A program made the translations under genes and the position numbers. From positions 5,056,501-5,120,500 of the forward strand of contig NC_081331.1 in assembly GCF_022539665.2 (NCBI RefSeq): DNA of 64,000 nucleotides. The letters are read 5' to 3'. Under the pieces are notes generated by a model that had not been told where the DNA came from, ran no database searches, and worked only from the letters and a program-made list of their open reading frames with translations. Position 1 is the first letter of the stretch, and every line of letters begins with the position of its first letter. Shown piece by piece: positions 32,552 through 45,089 of the stretch. Origin of the DNA: Daphnia carinata. Lineage: Eukaryota; Arthropoda; Branchiopoda; Diplostraca; Daphniidae.

Positions 32552-35500
32552 ATGGCGCCGCTGAACGCGAAGCGCTACTGCTTTCCATTAGCCCGGATTT
32601 TGCTGTTGATTTGCCTGTGCTGCGCCAGCCATGCCATCCACTTCGACACCGTCTTTACTGACAAAGTCATTATCGACGGACAGCAACAAGTAGTGCGGGC
32701 AAAGAGAGACACCCTGGTCAAGCACAAGACGCAACATCTGAAACCGGCCATCGAGATTGAGCCCATCAACGAAAAGGTCAGAGTGGCCATGCCTCACTTC
32801 AACGTCCAGGAATTGACGACGTACGCCAATCAAGCGGCCGCCGCCATCGCCACCCGTTTCGATGAATTCGAGCCAACTCTTTTGGCCAGCAACGGTAAGC
32901 TGTTGGCTCGTTTCCCGGGGAACATCCTCGACACTCTATGACACGTGAAAGTCGCACAAGGGAAAGCTCCCTCGTGTCTGAATCGGCCATCGTAATACTT
33001 TTGTAGAAACGATGGGTCTGCAGTTTCTTTTTAATTTCTAATTAAATACCGGTATTAACTATTGGCCATAGTCATTGTTTTGTTTTCCTTTCAATTCGTT
33101 GGCTGTCCAGTTCGATATCCCTAGTTGTCCCACTAACTACACGACAGTTTTCTCTTTTCGTATTCAAACGTTTCGAAATTCGCGCGACCTCTTTTCTGTT
33201 TCTGAATTTTAAATAATATTCAAGAATGCCTTTTCATAAATATTTCACAAAAAAACGGAAGTTTCGCCTTCAAGGCTTCGTACCAATTAAAAGAACATTA
33301 GGCTAATTTTGGTTTGACAACAGACTTGGAAACGATGCTAACGTTGATTATTTCCGCATTTCGTTTGCAGATAGTCGGCTACAAACATCAAGTGCCGCCT
33401 GGTTCATGGCGGCCTCTCACAAGACCAAGGTTGTGGCTAAAAACATCTCGCGAATCGCCCTGATGGCCGAAGAGACGACCAAATACATTGCTCAAGGGTA
33501 ATGATGTCATGTTTCCATGGGAAAAACTGCGATTTGTCAAAACCATTCGTTCTCTAACTTTGAATTCTTTTGATGGGACCTTCAGATTAAAACTGACCAA
33601 GGAGCAAATCACCTTCGCCCTGCCGACCATGGACGTCCGCAACACGGTCCTGGCCGACCAGTGCCCACTCGAAGTCGATTTCCCGTGCCAGCCGCGCAAG
33701 TACAGAGCCTACAACGGCTATTGCAACAACGTGCAGAATCCTCGGTGGGGCAACGCCAACACCCGCTACCTGCGGTTCCTCCCGCCCGATTACAGCGACG
33801 GTAAGAAGACACAGTGACATGTTCATGATTCTTCTATCGCCCACAAGCTGTGGCTCTGTCGACACACCGAGACAGAGATAATTCATTATTATTATTTTTG
33901 ATGATGGATGAGTCGAGTATTATTTTTGCGTGTCCTCAATGAGCCCAGGTGTCAGCATTCCCCGCCAGGCGACGGACGGAACATTCCTGCCCAGCGCCAG
34001 AGACATTTCCCTGGCCGTTCACAAGGATGTCGACAATCCGCACCTTCATCTGACGGCCATGGCGGCCATTTGGGGACAACTGGTGCACAACGATATCTCC
34101 CACACGCCGCAAATGGCCGGTGAGTTTTCTTTTTCCCTATCTGGTGAACCACGCTGTATTCGTATACCCCACCCTCTCTTCTCCCCCCCCCATGATCTCT
34201 TCGTTCTTATTAATGTATATTTCGCTGCGTCACGAATGTTCTTCCTTCGTGTTGGGGAGAAACTTTCTCTTCAGAGGATTGGCCTCCATTAACTTGCGTT
34301 TGTCTGACCCTCTATTTTATTAACACACACATTCTGTGTGCTCTTCAGGTTTTCTGGGTCAGCGCCTCAGGTGTTGCGGAGTGAATTTGCATGAATTCCA
34401 CCCCGAATGCTACCCGATCCGGCTGCCGGACACGGATCCCGTCAACGGGCTGAACAACATCAAATGCCAAGAATACGTCAGATCGGGAACGGCCCCGAGA
34501 GTCGGCTGCACGCTCGGCCCCCGAGAGCAAATCAACCAGGTCACGAGTTTCATGGACGGCTCCACCATCTACGGCAGCTCCGTCGAAGAGGCCAACGACT
34601 TGAGGCTCTTCCGCTCCGGCTTAATGAAGACTCAACCCGGCCCTGCCGGCACCAGCAAAGGCCTACTTCCGCCCGACGACAACGTCATCGACTGCAACAC
34701 CAAACATAAGGATCTCAAGTGAGTCACGAGAAAGTGTTTTTTCCTTCCAGACAGGAGAGAGTAATAGCCAATGGAATTTCCGTCACCCTTCAATGGAAGT
34801 TCCAGTAAGAATAGAAGTGTGAGAAAAAGAGGGGGATATAAACATTTGATGTCGGGATTGAATGAAAGCCTTTTAACGTTGAACACTTTCACCAGCACTT
34901 TTGAACGGAACAAAAAAAACGACTCTTAACTCTCTCGTTCAAACGTATTGAGCTTTCTCGATAATAACATTCTTTTATGTTATAGGTGCTTCAAAGCGGG
35001 AGACGTTCGAGTTAACGAGCATACAGAGCTAACAGCCCTTCACGTAATTCTGATACGTGAACACAACCGTCTAGCCGAGGAATTGGGCGCCATAAACCCC
35101 CACTGGTCCGACGAGACGCTCTTCCAGGAGGCGCGCCGGATCGTTGGTGCCGAGATGCAGCACATTACCTACTCGGAATTCCTGCCCGTCATTCTAGGCC
35201 AGACGATCATGGAGAAGTACGGATTGGAGCCGGAATTGAGCGGTTATTTCACCGGATACGACATCAACATCAATCCGGGTGTGGCCAATTCCGTGGCGGC
35301 TTCCGCGCTCCGCTTCGTCGCTTCCCTCCTACCCAAAAAGATGGGATTGTATCGCAACGGAAGGAAAATCTCCGAACAGAAAATGGGATCCTCCTTCTAC
35401 GCTCCTTTTGAATTGTACGAAGCCAACGGGCTGGATGAAATCATCGAAGGCCTCGCCCGCACTTTGTCCCAATCCGAAGATCCGTCCATCAATGACGTCA

Positions 35501-38500
35501 TGACCAATCACATGTTCCAGGACAAACCCGGCAGTAAGTTGAATGAATTTTTGATTTCTGATTTGCATCTTATTTTTAACTAATGTTTTGAATTTCAGCC
35601 GCTGGGCTGGATTTGGCGGCTCAAATCATCCAGCACGGCCGTGATCACGGCATTCCGGGTTACATCAAATGGCGCGAATTCTGCGGTCTTCCGGCCGTCC
35701 AGAATTTCGACCAACTTAGCGACGTGATGAATGGCGCCACGATCGCTACCTTGAAGAGCATTTATCGTCACGTCAACGATATCGACTTGTTCACCGGCGG
35801 ATTGGCCGAAACTCCCAACGCTGGTGCGGTTGTTGGACGCACTCTTGGCTGTCTCATCGGCCGTCAGTTTCACTATCTACGACGTGGAGATCGTTACTGG
35901 TACGAAAACGAACTTCCACCCTCGTCTTTCACTAAAGGTAATTTCCTTTTAATTGGTTCACTTTGACATCAGTCCTAATTAAATGTAACGCTTACAGATC
36001 AACTTCACGCCATTAGAAAAGTGTCATTGGCTCGTCTCATCTGCGACAACAGCGATTCCATCAACCAAATTCAACCTCGAGTCTTCTTGATCGACGATCC
36101 CTTCTTGTAATTTTTCAATAGACGTTTCAATTTTGCATTGGGTTATTATCCGAACGTTTGAATTTGTAGGAACGCTGACATGTCTTGCCACGACGGAGTC
36201 ATCCCCAAGATGGACCTTAGCGCATGGAAAACTGCTTCGCCGCATTTCGTCATCCCGGAAACATTGCTGGAAGAGTCTGTAGTGCGGGCAAAACGAGAGG
36301 CCGAGGATTACCTTACCTTGGAAGAGACCCTACAGTTGACAGCTGGTAAGTGTTACCTTGAAACGTGTGTGAAAGCTCTCTTTAGACGCCATTGCTTTGT
36401 CAAACCAAAAAAACAAAATAATGACGAGACGCAAACGAACCGAACGATGAGACTTGTGTGTGAATGACTACTACAGCTGCTGCTGCTGCTTCTTCTCCTT
36501 CGACTCGGCCCAAGAGACAGATCTCATACTACAACCCCATAACGAACTTGAGTGCCTGGACGCGAACGGCCATGCATTCAGCTAATGACAAGATGGCCAA
36601 CTTCTTAACTTTGCACTCGCTGGTAACACCGGCACCGATCCACCGCCGCCGAAATTCCCCTCAAACGATCCTAACAACCATTCACCCATCCCTGAGAGCT
36701 TGGCTGGCCCCGCTCATTTACCCTAGACTCCGTACTGGCCATCACGAAGACCACGGTTTCCAGGAGCGTCAAAGTTTTGAGCAGCAGCCTCGCTTTCACG
36801 GAGCCAACGCTCAGGCCCTCAATCAATACAATCTTGACCAGCACCTGCTGAACCTGCTGTTGGCCAGCTATGGCGAAGGCGAAGTTGAAACGGACTCGTA
36901 TGGACCACGAAAGCGAGAAGCGGTTGACGTACTTCAGGACTCGGCCCGAGTGGCCCATCACGTGGCCGGCTTGTTGGCCGATTACGAGAGTCAACGTAAG
37001 TTCCCTCCCGATCCCACCTCAGCCTGACGCTCGGGACGCACTTGCCACCTCTCCGAAATTCCAAAACAAAATCTCCATCCTTATACCCCACACAACAAAA
37101 AACGCTTTGACGCTTGTTTTCGCCAGTTCTTTCATTTCTCACCCAACGTACGAGCGATTGTTTTTTTTAATTTTATTTAAAGACAGCATTGTAACACCTT
37201 GTATCGGGACAAAAAAGACAGAAAACAACAATAACAATTGGGAAGGTATACTCTCTAATTTTTGGTTTCTACACCTCGCTCACCAAAAGGATGAAGGACA
37301 TTTTGCATGGAAAACAAAAACGCTAGGAACGCGTGGTGTCTTGCTGGGCGTGTTTTCATAATGTTTTCGACATTTTCAGATTTAATTTATGTAAACGATT
37401 GTTCAAGGTACATTTACTAGGCCGATCGGCTGGCCTCACTCTTTGAAATGCACGAAGAGCACGAAATGCCTGTGCATGATCAAATAATGAAATCTTGTTA
37501 TGCTATCATATTTAAATGTTTTGATCACTTTTTCTAAGCAGGTAAAGGAGCTGATCCTAAATCTCCTGTTGGTACGGCTTTTAGCTTCAGCAGACCCAAA
37601 CGTCAAGCGAGTGCTATCGCCAACATTTCACGCGTTCTCCAGTTTGCTTCCAAACGATTTGTTAACAGCTTCCTCAACCTGTAAGTCTATTATTTCAATT
37701 CGTGTTTTTTTTTTAAAGAAGATTTCAAATGTCCCCGTTCGACGTAACAGCGTCAATCAAAAGGACGTGGAATCGCAACCGCAGCCGTCTACCCTCCAGG
37801 ATTTGATGAAAGTGTTGCCGAACATCGACGTCAGTGAAGTCGTCGATATCCCCAAAGTGTTCCAGTGCGACGAACAGACCTTGCCTTGCGATCACACCAG
37901 CAAATACCGCACGATGACTGGCTGGTGTAACAACCTCAACTTCCCCGAGCTGGGCAAATCTCTCAGGGCTTTCGTTCGCCTCCTACCACCAAAATACGAG
38001 GACGGTACGTGGTAGTGAATCTATCTCATTATCCGTTAGTTTTATACCATTCATTTGGGTTGTGTTAGGGCTATCCACGATGCGTGCTACCGCCGTTTCG
38101 GGCCGTCCGTTACCTAGTGCCCGCATGGTTTCGGCTAATATTCACAACGACGTTAGCGCCCCGCACACCCGCTATTCGCTCATGGTCATGCAATACGCCC
38201 AATTGCTGGATCACGATCTGACTTTCACGCCCGTCAATCGCGGCTTTGGTGGTTCGATTATCGATTGCAACAGTTGCGACTCGGCCAAAACCGTTCATCC
38301 GGAATGCGCGCCCATCTCTATACCTCCCAATGATCCTTGGTTCCCTCACATCGAACGCTCTACCGGCCGTCCCAAATGCATTCCCTTCACTAGATCTTTA
38401 CCCGGTCAACTGACTCTCGGTACTTGACTTTTTTTTAGTAGATAATAATTCAGACTTATAATGCGTATTTATTTATCTAGGACATCGTGAACAGTTGAAT

Positions 38501-40381
38501 CAAGTGACGGCATTCGTTGATGGATCAAGTACCTATGGCAGTGATGTTTGCGAGATGCGCAAACTGCGTGCGTTCGTGGGCGGCCGATTGAATTCCACCC
38601 GTCATCCAATCCGCGGCAAGGATCTCTTACCTTTAACTGGAGAGCATCTTGAATGCAAATCACCATCTGGCGTATGCTTCACTGGAGGTAATTTATCGCT
38701 ATCTGTTATTCGTTTTTTCTTCAATTTATTACATTTGTGCATCTACAGGAGACACTCGTGCAAGCGAACAGCCTGGATTGACTTCCATTCACACAATCTT
38801 CATGAGAGAACACAATCGTATTGTTACTGAGCTCGCCAAAATCAATCCTCATTGGAACGACGAACAGTTGTTCCAGAACGGCCGACGCATTATGAGCGCA
38901 GAATTCCAGCACGTATCGTACAACGAATTCCTTCCGCGCGTGCTCGGATGGAATGCCATCCAGCTTTACGAACTTAAAGTCCTTACCGAGGGCTATTACA
39001 ATGGTATGATTTTTAAAAAATACAGTTTCTGAAAAAAAAATTTATTGAGAAATGATTCGGATAAAAGGCTACGATGCGACATGCAACCCCACCATTTTTA
39101 CCGAGTTTTCCAGCGCGGCCTTCCGTTTCGGCCACTCGTTGCTCAAAGAACAATTCAAACGTATGGGAGCCAATTTCGTCGATCGTAAATTGAATGTGAA
39201 ATTGCGTGACGTATTCATGAATCCAGGTAATTTATTTTGATTCACTGAATCCATCAAGTTCCCCATCGTTAAAGTCGACTTACTTGTTTAGATATCATCT
39301 ACCAAGTCGGTATGATCGACGATCTGTTGCGCGGATTGTTGGGCACTTCCATGGAAACCATGGATCAATTTATTACCCAAGAAGTGACCAACCACTTGTT
39401 CGAAGAGAGGGCCAAGCCTTTCTCTGGACTCGATTTGGCAGCTCTGAACATCCAGCGAGCTCGCGATCACGGCATCCGACCTTACAACGATTATCGCGCT
39501 CTTTGTAACTTGAAACGAGCCAGGACGTGGGAAGATTTGTCGCGTGAAATCACGCCGGAAATCATTACCCGTTTGAGGCAGACTTACGAACACGTCGACG
39601 ACATTGACCTCTTCCCCGGCGGATTGGCCGAGACATCCTTGCACGGTGGCCTTGTCGGTCCAACTTTCGCCTGTATTATTGCTATGCAATTCCGACAGCT
39701 GCGGAAATGCGATCGTTTCTGGTAAGCCTTAATTATTTTGAACTTAAGTAACGCCTCATACTCATTTGTGTTTTCTTGGTCAGGTATGAAAACGGTGATC
39801 CATTGATCCGATTCACAGAAGCTCAATTAGCTGAGGTCCGTAAAGCAACGGTGTCCAAATTGATATGTGATAACTCTGATGGAATTGACACCACCCAACG
39901 ATCAGCTTTCGATCAGAGCGAACCATTCTTGTAAGTTGCTATAATTCATTTTTATGAGGAACTTTTTAAACGAACTGATGAATTTTACAAATAGGAATCC
40001 CCGTGTGCCTTGTCGGTCTTTGCCGTCGATCGATTTGGAATTATGGAAGGAACGAGTTTCGTGTACCGTAGGATCAACCAACATTGAAGTCGGAAAGGCG
40101 GATCGAATTTCCCCTTGCGTCATGTGTACTTGCACAAGAGAAGGAGTAAGTTTTAGGTTATTATTTGAATCACTGATGAGCTGGAAATTTAACAGTTTGC
40201 TTTTGATTAACAGCCCATTTGCCAGTCATTGAAGGTAGTCAACTGTTTCCAATTGGCTCAGACTTTTAGCCCGGCCGCGATTTTGAACGATCACGTATGT
40301 AAAGTGCAATGCGCATTTGCTTTCCGAGCCTTCCCGCAAGTCGCTGCGGCGCAAGATCCCAATCAGCTCGGTTTCAGTTAA
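32552..40381 (+). CDS. secreted double animal heme peroxidase with degenerate first domain
   Basis: Twenty exons fit in phase: 32552-32894, 33371-33497, 33586-33800, 33949-34119, 34349-34718, 34986-35533, 35599-35937, 35998-36106, 36170-36345, 36477-36995, 37542-37680, 37751-38004, 38069-38419, 38481-38687, 38749-39003, 39068-39226, 39292-39721, 39784-39930, 39995-40145 and 40214-40381, giving about 1725 residues. A signal peptide ([18 protein letters not shown]) is followed by a pro-region with RAKRD. Peroxidase domain 1 spans about 185-745 and domain 2 about 1065-1630. Domain 2 keeps QLLDHD (distal His near 1152), MREHNR, the Ca-loop [10 protein letters not shown] and FRFGHS (proximal His near 1397), so it should be an active peroxidase. 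Domain 1 reads QLVHND and LRFVAS at these places and should not hold heme normally. The linker carries several dibasic sites. The C-terminus has a cysteine-rich VWC-like segment ([10 protein letters not shown], then PIC). Similar two-domain peroxidases are known in insects. An extracellular-matrix cross-linking or peroxide-defence role is inference. Confidence 0.87.
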
Positions 40382-41984
40382 ATCTTCTGTACGCTGACGG
40401 AAAACTGAGGGGGGAGAAAAAAATATGACAACAACATCAACGCAAAAAGAAGAGAACCCCCTCTACACTTGTTTTGGATTTATGATAAGAAATTTGTATA
40501 ATCATCGGTGCTACGATTTCGAAATGTCTTTTTTTCGGTCAGTAATGTAATAATTGGGAAATCTTGAATACGCTGGACGTCTGTATAAACAGTTTTTGCC
40601 AACTTTTATTTGAATCATATCAATGACTGACTTTCTTTCATCACCTCGACTTGGGTGTCTGTAAATTAGGCGCAGTCGCAAGTCAGGATTTGATGCTTTC
40701 TACATTTGGACTCGCTGCTGATGCAAATCTAAGCGGATACGCAAGGCGATCCTCTTATCTAAATATATACTTAATGCTTGGCCACTTTGCTGGCCGTGGC
40801 ATTGCATCTTGTGGTATGATGAGTGATGACCTGCTAATTATGTAAGAAACAAATATAAAATGTAAATTGAATGTCGTACTTAACGAATAATTCTAACGAA
40901 AACTATCGCGTCAGTAAACCTAGTGGTGAATTAGAAAAAGAAAGAGATCAAAGTATAAAGGTTTGATGAATAAATAAGCGTCTAGACGAAGATAGCACAA
41001 ACTGTAACACGCCCTTTTACCTGTACAGAATTGTAAATGAAAACTTGACGCGTTGTATACTCTGTTATCTAGGGTAGTACCGTTCACTACATCATAAAGA
41101 TCGATCCCGCTAACTCGTGTAGAGAATTAGTAGATCGTGTGTCGTTAGTTTTCCCACTTTCAACGGGGCAGGAAGTTAATCAGCGTGCAATGACCGAATT
41201 CATTACCCACATTTCTATTTCTGCATGTAACGTATTATAGATAGATATAAATGCACGTAACCCACCGAGCTACTTTGCGGCGCGCTGTTCAAACCACACC
41301 TTGAATATTTCAAATATGCTTAACGTCATTTACTTCGGAGAAAAGTTGTGGCATATTCACGTTTCGTCTTAAAAGGATTCGGCCAGCATTCAAATACTAA
41401 GAAAGGGGACCAGTTATTTTAATTACTATTCATTTGTCAACGACACGAGTTTACCCATTCGTTTGTGACCAGTTTGGAGTGGAACCCAAAAAATGACCGG
41501 AACTGCAAACATTCGTAGTCGAGGACGGAATTTTAAACAAGTAGATTCGTTACACGAACAAAGCCGCACAAAGGTGTGTTTGTTGCGCAGTCTGTTCAGC
41601 CGCAGGCCATTTTTTCTCCCGAAAGTCTCTCCGATTTGGGCGTCGTGAATGCTCGTCGAAACCAAGATGAGTAGAAGGAGAAAATTTTGGGAAAGAGCCA
41701 GCTCGTACACGTAGAAAAGCATAGCTCTGAAAAAATAGAAAACGCCTCCATAAAACAAGTCCCTTCTCTCCGTTGCCGCCCATTATGTTGGGCGGCGTGC
41801 CTACCTGTTGAACGCAGCACGCGCAACGTTACGATCCTACCATCCCAGTGTGTTCGTGACGAGTGTTGGTGCGAGTGACGGTGCTAAGCTTCTGTCATCA
41901 AATTTCATCCAATTCGACACTCGGATTGTAATTTTTGAAGTACTCATTGTATGTTTGTTAGTTCACGCCGAGTGAGAAACGAAT
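40382..41984. other. intergenic region
   Basis: Holds the peroxidase 3' UTR and the upstream region of the first MARVEL gene. A GC-richer stretch at about 41780-41880 is the likely promoter or 5' UTR area of the latter. The open frames seen here show no recognisable protein features. Confidence 0.35.
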
Positions 41985-43564
41985 ATGGAGTCGGAAAACG
42001 GAATGAGGAAGCATCAGCCGGCAACAATCACGGTGTACCCACAGCATCAGCAAGTGATTACCACCGTCACAGTACATCCGAATGATCAACCACCAGTTTC
42101 AACTGAACCGGGTGTTACGTACGTTCAACTCAATCCAGGGCATTTCACTACCCTCGGTGGCATTTTAAAACTGATCCAAATCGTAAGTGGTTTCTACTTA
42201 TTTACCTACTATTTACGAGGTAAATGGCGTGCGTAAACGACATGTTGTTTTCTTCAATGAATTTGCGCGATGAGAAAATGAAGTAATAAAGGGGGAGGGT
42301 CGTTATTCTTGTAATTAACTACGCTGTCCCATTCTGCAAAAGATTTCACCATCCCAACGGCCACGGTCGAAACCTCCGATTGGATGCTATCTATGTAAGG
42401 CAATGCTGTTCTAGAAATTGTTGTTCGCATGACTGTTGATAAAGGAATCCAGCGAAAACGGGTTGGCTGATGTTAACAATAACACAGACGGAAAACTCTG
42501 TATCCCGAACCTCACATCCTCAATTTCTTTGCGTATACTTTCGCCAGAAGGAGGTTCTTTCATCTCCATGTTTGGGCTTGTCGAACGTGTATTGACCCAC
42601 TGACGAGGCGTTCTTGCCTTGTGCGGTATCAAACTTTCACTCGATTGGTTCGTGAGACCAAGGAAGGCAAGAAAAAGCAGCGGGCATTTCAAATAAGCAA
42701 AAAGGAGGCAACCGATTTAATTCTTATTTGGGTTTCACGCCCAAAATCGATTCAACGACCACCGCTGTCGTCATCCTCATCTCGTGACCCCTGATACGAG
42801 GTTTAACGATCGAGCAGTCGTTGTCAGAGAGCAAAATGTCTTATCTGTAGAAAAACATGGAACTTCTTATATACTGTTCTCCACCGGGAAATCAGCAAGG
42901 GGGCATAGTGATGTCGGTTAAGCGTGACTTTGACCTTTTTGACTGTTAATAGCTGATCTTGTATTTCTCTTTTTTAAACGAAAACAAAACGGCAGCTCTT
43001 TGCCGTTATTTGCATGTCATGCGCCTCACCAGCCTGGAAACCTGGAACTTCTTGGTAAAAAACTGATCCCTTATTTTTTTTATAAGCTTATCGGGATGTT
43101 GTGTAACATTTACTTGTATTCAGGTTTCTCTTTGTGGTCGTTATCTGTTTCATCTTGACACTGTTTTGGATTTTTGCTCATCTGTTGTCACTTGTCAACA
43201 GCCTCAAAATTGGCGCATCTTGGCTATCCATCGTACGGGCATTTGTTGATAATGTAATATTTTCACGGTCTTCTAGTGTTGACGTTTTTCTGTTTCGTAC
43301 AAACAGGAATATGGATACAACATAGTAGCATCTTTGCTCTACTTCACAGCTTTCATCGTCCAGCTGGCCGTCTGGGCTCCGGCTTCCAGCTATTTCACCA
43401 ATTCAAACGTCGCTGCTGGGGTAATGTACCATACGCTTCATGAATAAATAATTCGAAATGTTTAAATCGTTGTTGCCTTTTAGGTCTTCGCCCTGTTCAA
43501 CTTTGTCGTTTACGCTTGCGCCACTTTCCTCCTTCACAAGGAAGTGAAAAATCAACCGAAATAA
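41985..43564 (+). CDS. MARVEL-domain four-helix membrane protein (copy 1)
   Basis: Five exons: 41985-42182, 42996-43054, 43124-43232, 43307-43420 and 43484-43564, giving 186 residues. A polar N-terminal tail with QHQQVITTVTVHPNDQPP is followed by GGILKLIQILFAVICMSC (helix 1), FLFVVVICFILTLFWIFAHL (helix 2), YNIVASLLYFTAFIVQLAVW (helix 3) and AAGVFALFNFVVYACATFLL (helix 4), ending in a short basic tail. The four-helix layout and the G(I/L)LK.(I/L)Q start of helix 1 fit the MARVEL family (CMTM/plasmolipin-like), which works in membrane apposition, junctions and vesicle traffic. The assignment to a subgroup is open. A poly(A) signal AATAAA lies at 43690-43695. It shares helix positions but little sequence with the two MARVEL genes downstream. 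Confidence 0.82.
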
Positions 43565-44239
43565 CTGTGACATCATTTGCCCCCTCTCATGTTGTTGCCA
43601 CACATACACACACATCACTCACGCAATTGTTCGATTAATGGTTATTTGTTTAAATATTATAACTATATTAGGCGTCATTGTCTCTTACAAATAAATGCTT
43701 CGTTTTTTTTCTTTTGAAAAATAAACTATTAAATGTTTGACTACTTCACGTTGTTGTTACAGACTTGATCAAATAGAACGTAGCATCTACTGCTAATAAT
43801 AAAAGCGCACGTCATGTGACTCGTGGGTCGAGTATTTAATTTGCTGCAAAGATACAGCGTATTGTTATCTCAATGTCAAATACGTAGTATGGTGCAGGAC
43901 TTGTATGTGTATCCTACGCGTGTCGTCGAGCAAAGGCAGCCGGATGTCGAGAAGATGACTCATGCTGAGAAGAGTGATAAGGTCGTTACACCGATTCGTT
44001 GTGGCTTCTCGAGAAAACAACGGCCACAATAAAATGAAAAATGAATAATCAAATGATAAGCGTCATACAGCGCATGCGCTTGCCGTCTCCAGGCTGGCGG
44101 CAGTAAAAGATGGAATAATGGGAAAGCTGGAGAGAGTGGGTCGCATGGATGAAAAAGGAGGTTTAACATAGAGGAGATGGAATGGATTGAGGGGTGGAAT
44201 AGCTGGGCATAAAACGAGTCAAACTTTCCTCCCAGTCAC
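43565..44239. other. intergenic region after MARVEL copy 1
   Basis: Contains the 3' UTR of the preceding gene with its AATAAA signal and AT-rich DNA. No gene was recognised. Confidence 0.35.
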
Positions 44240-44243
44240 CTCC

Positions 44244-44460
44244 TTCAGTTTCGTTCATCCATTCGCCAAGCCCCTGCCTGTTCGTGTTGCCGATAGTCTG
44301 TGACCTACTTGGCGGCTTGGTGGTCGAAGAGACGCGCTCGCGCTCCCGCCACACACACGACAAACGCAGCTGCACACACGCACTCGTCCCCAAACAAGCT
44401 GTTGGCGAATTGAATCGGGCGTATTCACAGAAGTCTTACCTTTTGGATATTCATTAAACG
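44244..44460 (+). promoter_or_regulatory. probable non-coding first exon and start site of MARVEL copy 2
   Basis: A GC- and CA-rich stretch begins at an arthropod initiator-like TTCAGTTT (44244-44251) and ends in a donor-like ACG|GTAAC at 44460. The coding exon of MARVEL copy 2 is preceded by an acceptor (CCAATAACAG, ending at 45073) sixteen bases before the ATG. A 613-bp 5' UTR intron would connect them. This is inferred from signals only. Confidence 0.35.
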
Positions 44461-45089
44461 GTAACACACTGTCTCATTGAGTTTGCTTACACATTAATTC
44501 CTAAATTCAATTGATCAACAACTGACTGTTGAGCTATGGTACGTTGTGCTGGAAGAGCGTGGATGTGTTAATTCAACATATGACAAAGGAAGTGTTTCGG
44601 AATGCCAGGAATGACGAGGTCACTTGGCCCGCTCTCAAACGGACGTGACAAATGTTCAAATTCGTCCCAATCGATGGTTTATAGTGTGGGCTTGCCTTAT
44701 TTGGCATGCAGAAAAGTTTCTTCTAAATGTTTCCATGTTTGCTTGTTGGGTTTTGCTGTTGGACTCTGTTGATGAGTGATGGGCCGCTCCCATCTGAAAC
44801 ATTGCCGCTTTGGGCGGAAAGCCAAGTTAGACACGATGAAATTTTCGTTTTGTTTTGACTGTTTACTCCACGTCAGATGCAAGAACTGCGATAGACATTT
44901 TTATGCACCGAAACGAAAATAAAAAGAAGGTGTGGCCCTCGATGTGGGTGCGGCCCGGAAGTTTTATCTGTTCTAAATGAACTTGAATCAAGTTTTAATC
45001 GTGATGTTGATTGATTATGTATTCAAAGTTGTGTTCAAGCGTTATTTCCTATTTTGTTCTTTTCCAATAACAGGGGATATTAAAACACC

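Noticed and set aside
40651-40845. 64-codon open frame downstream of the peroxidase gene
   Set aside because: No family resemblance and no splice context; likely 3' UTR or intergenic chance frame.
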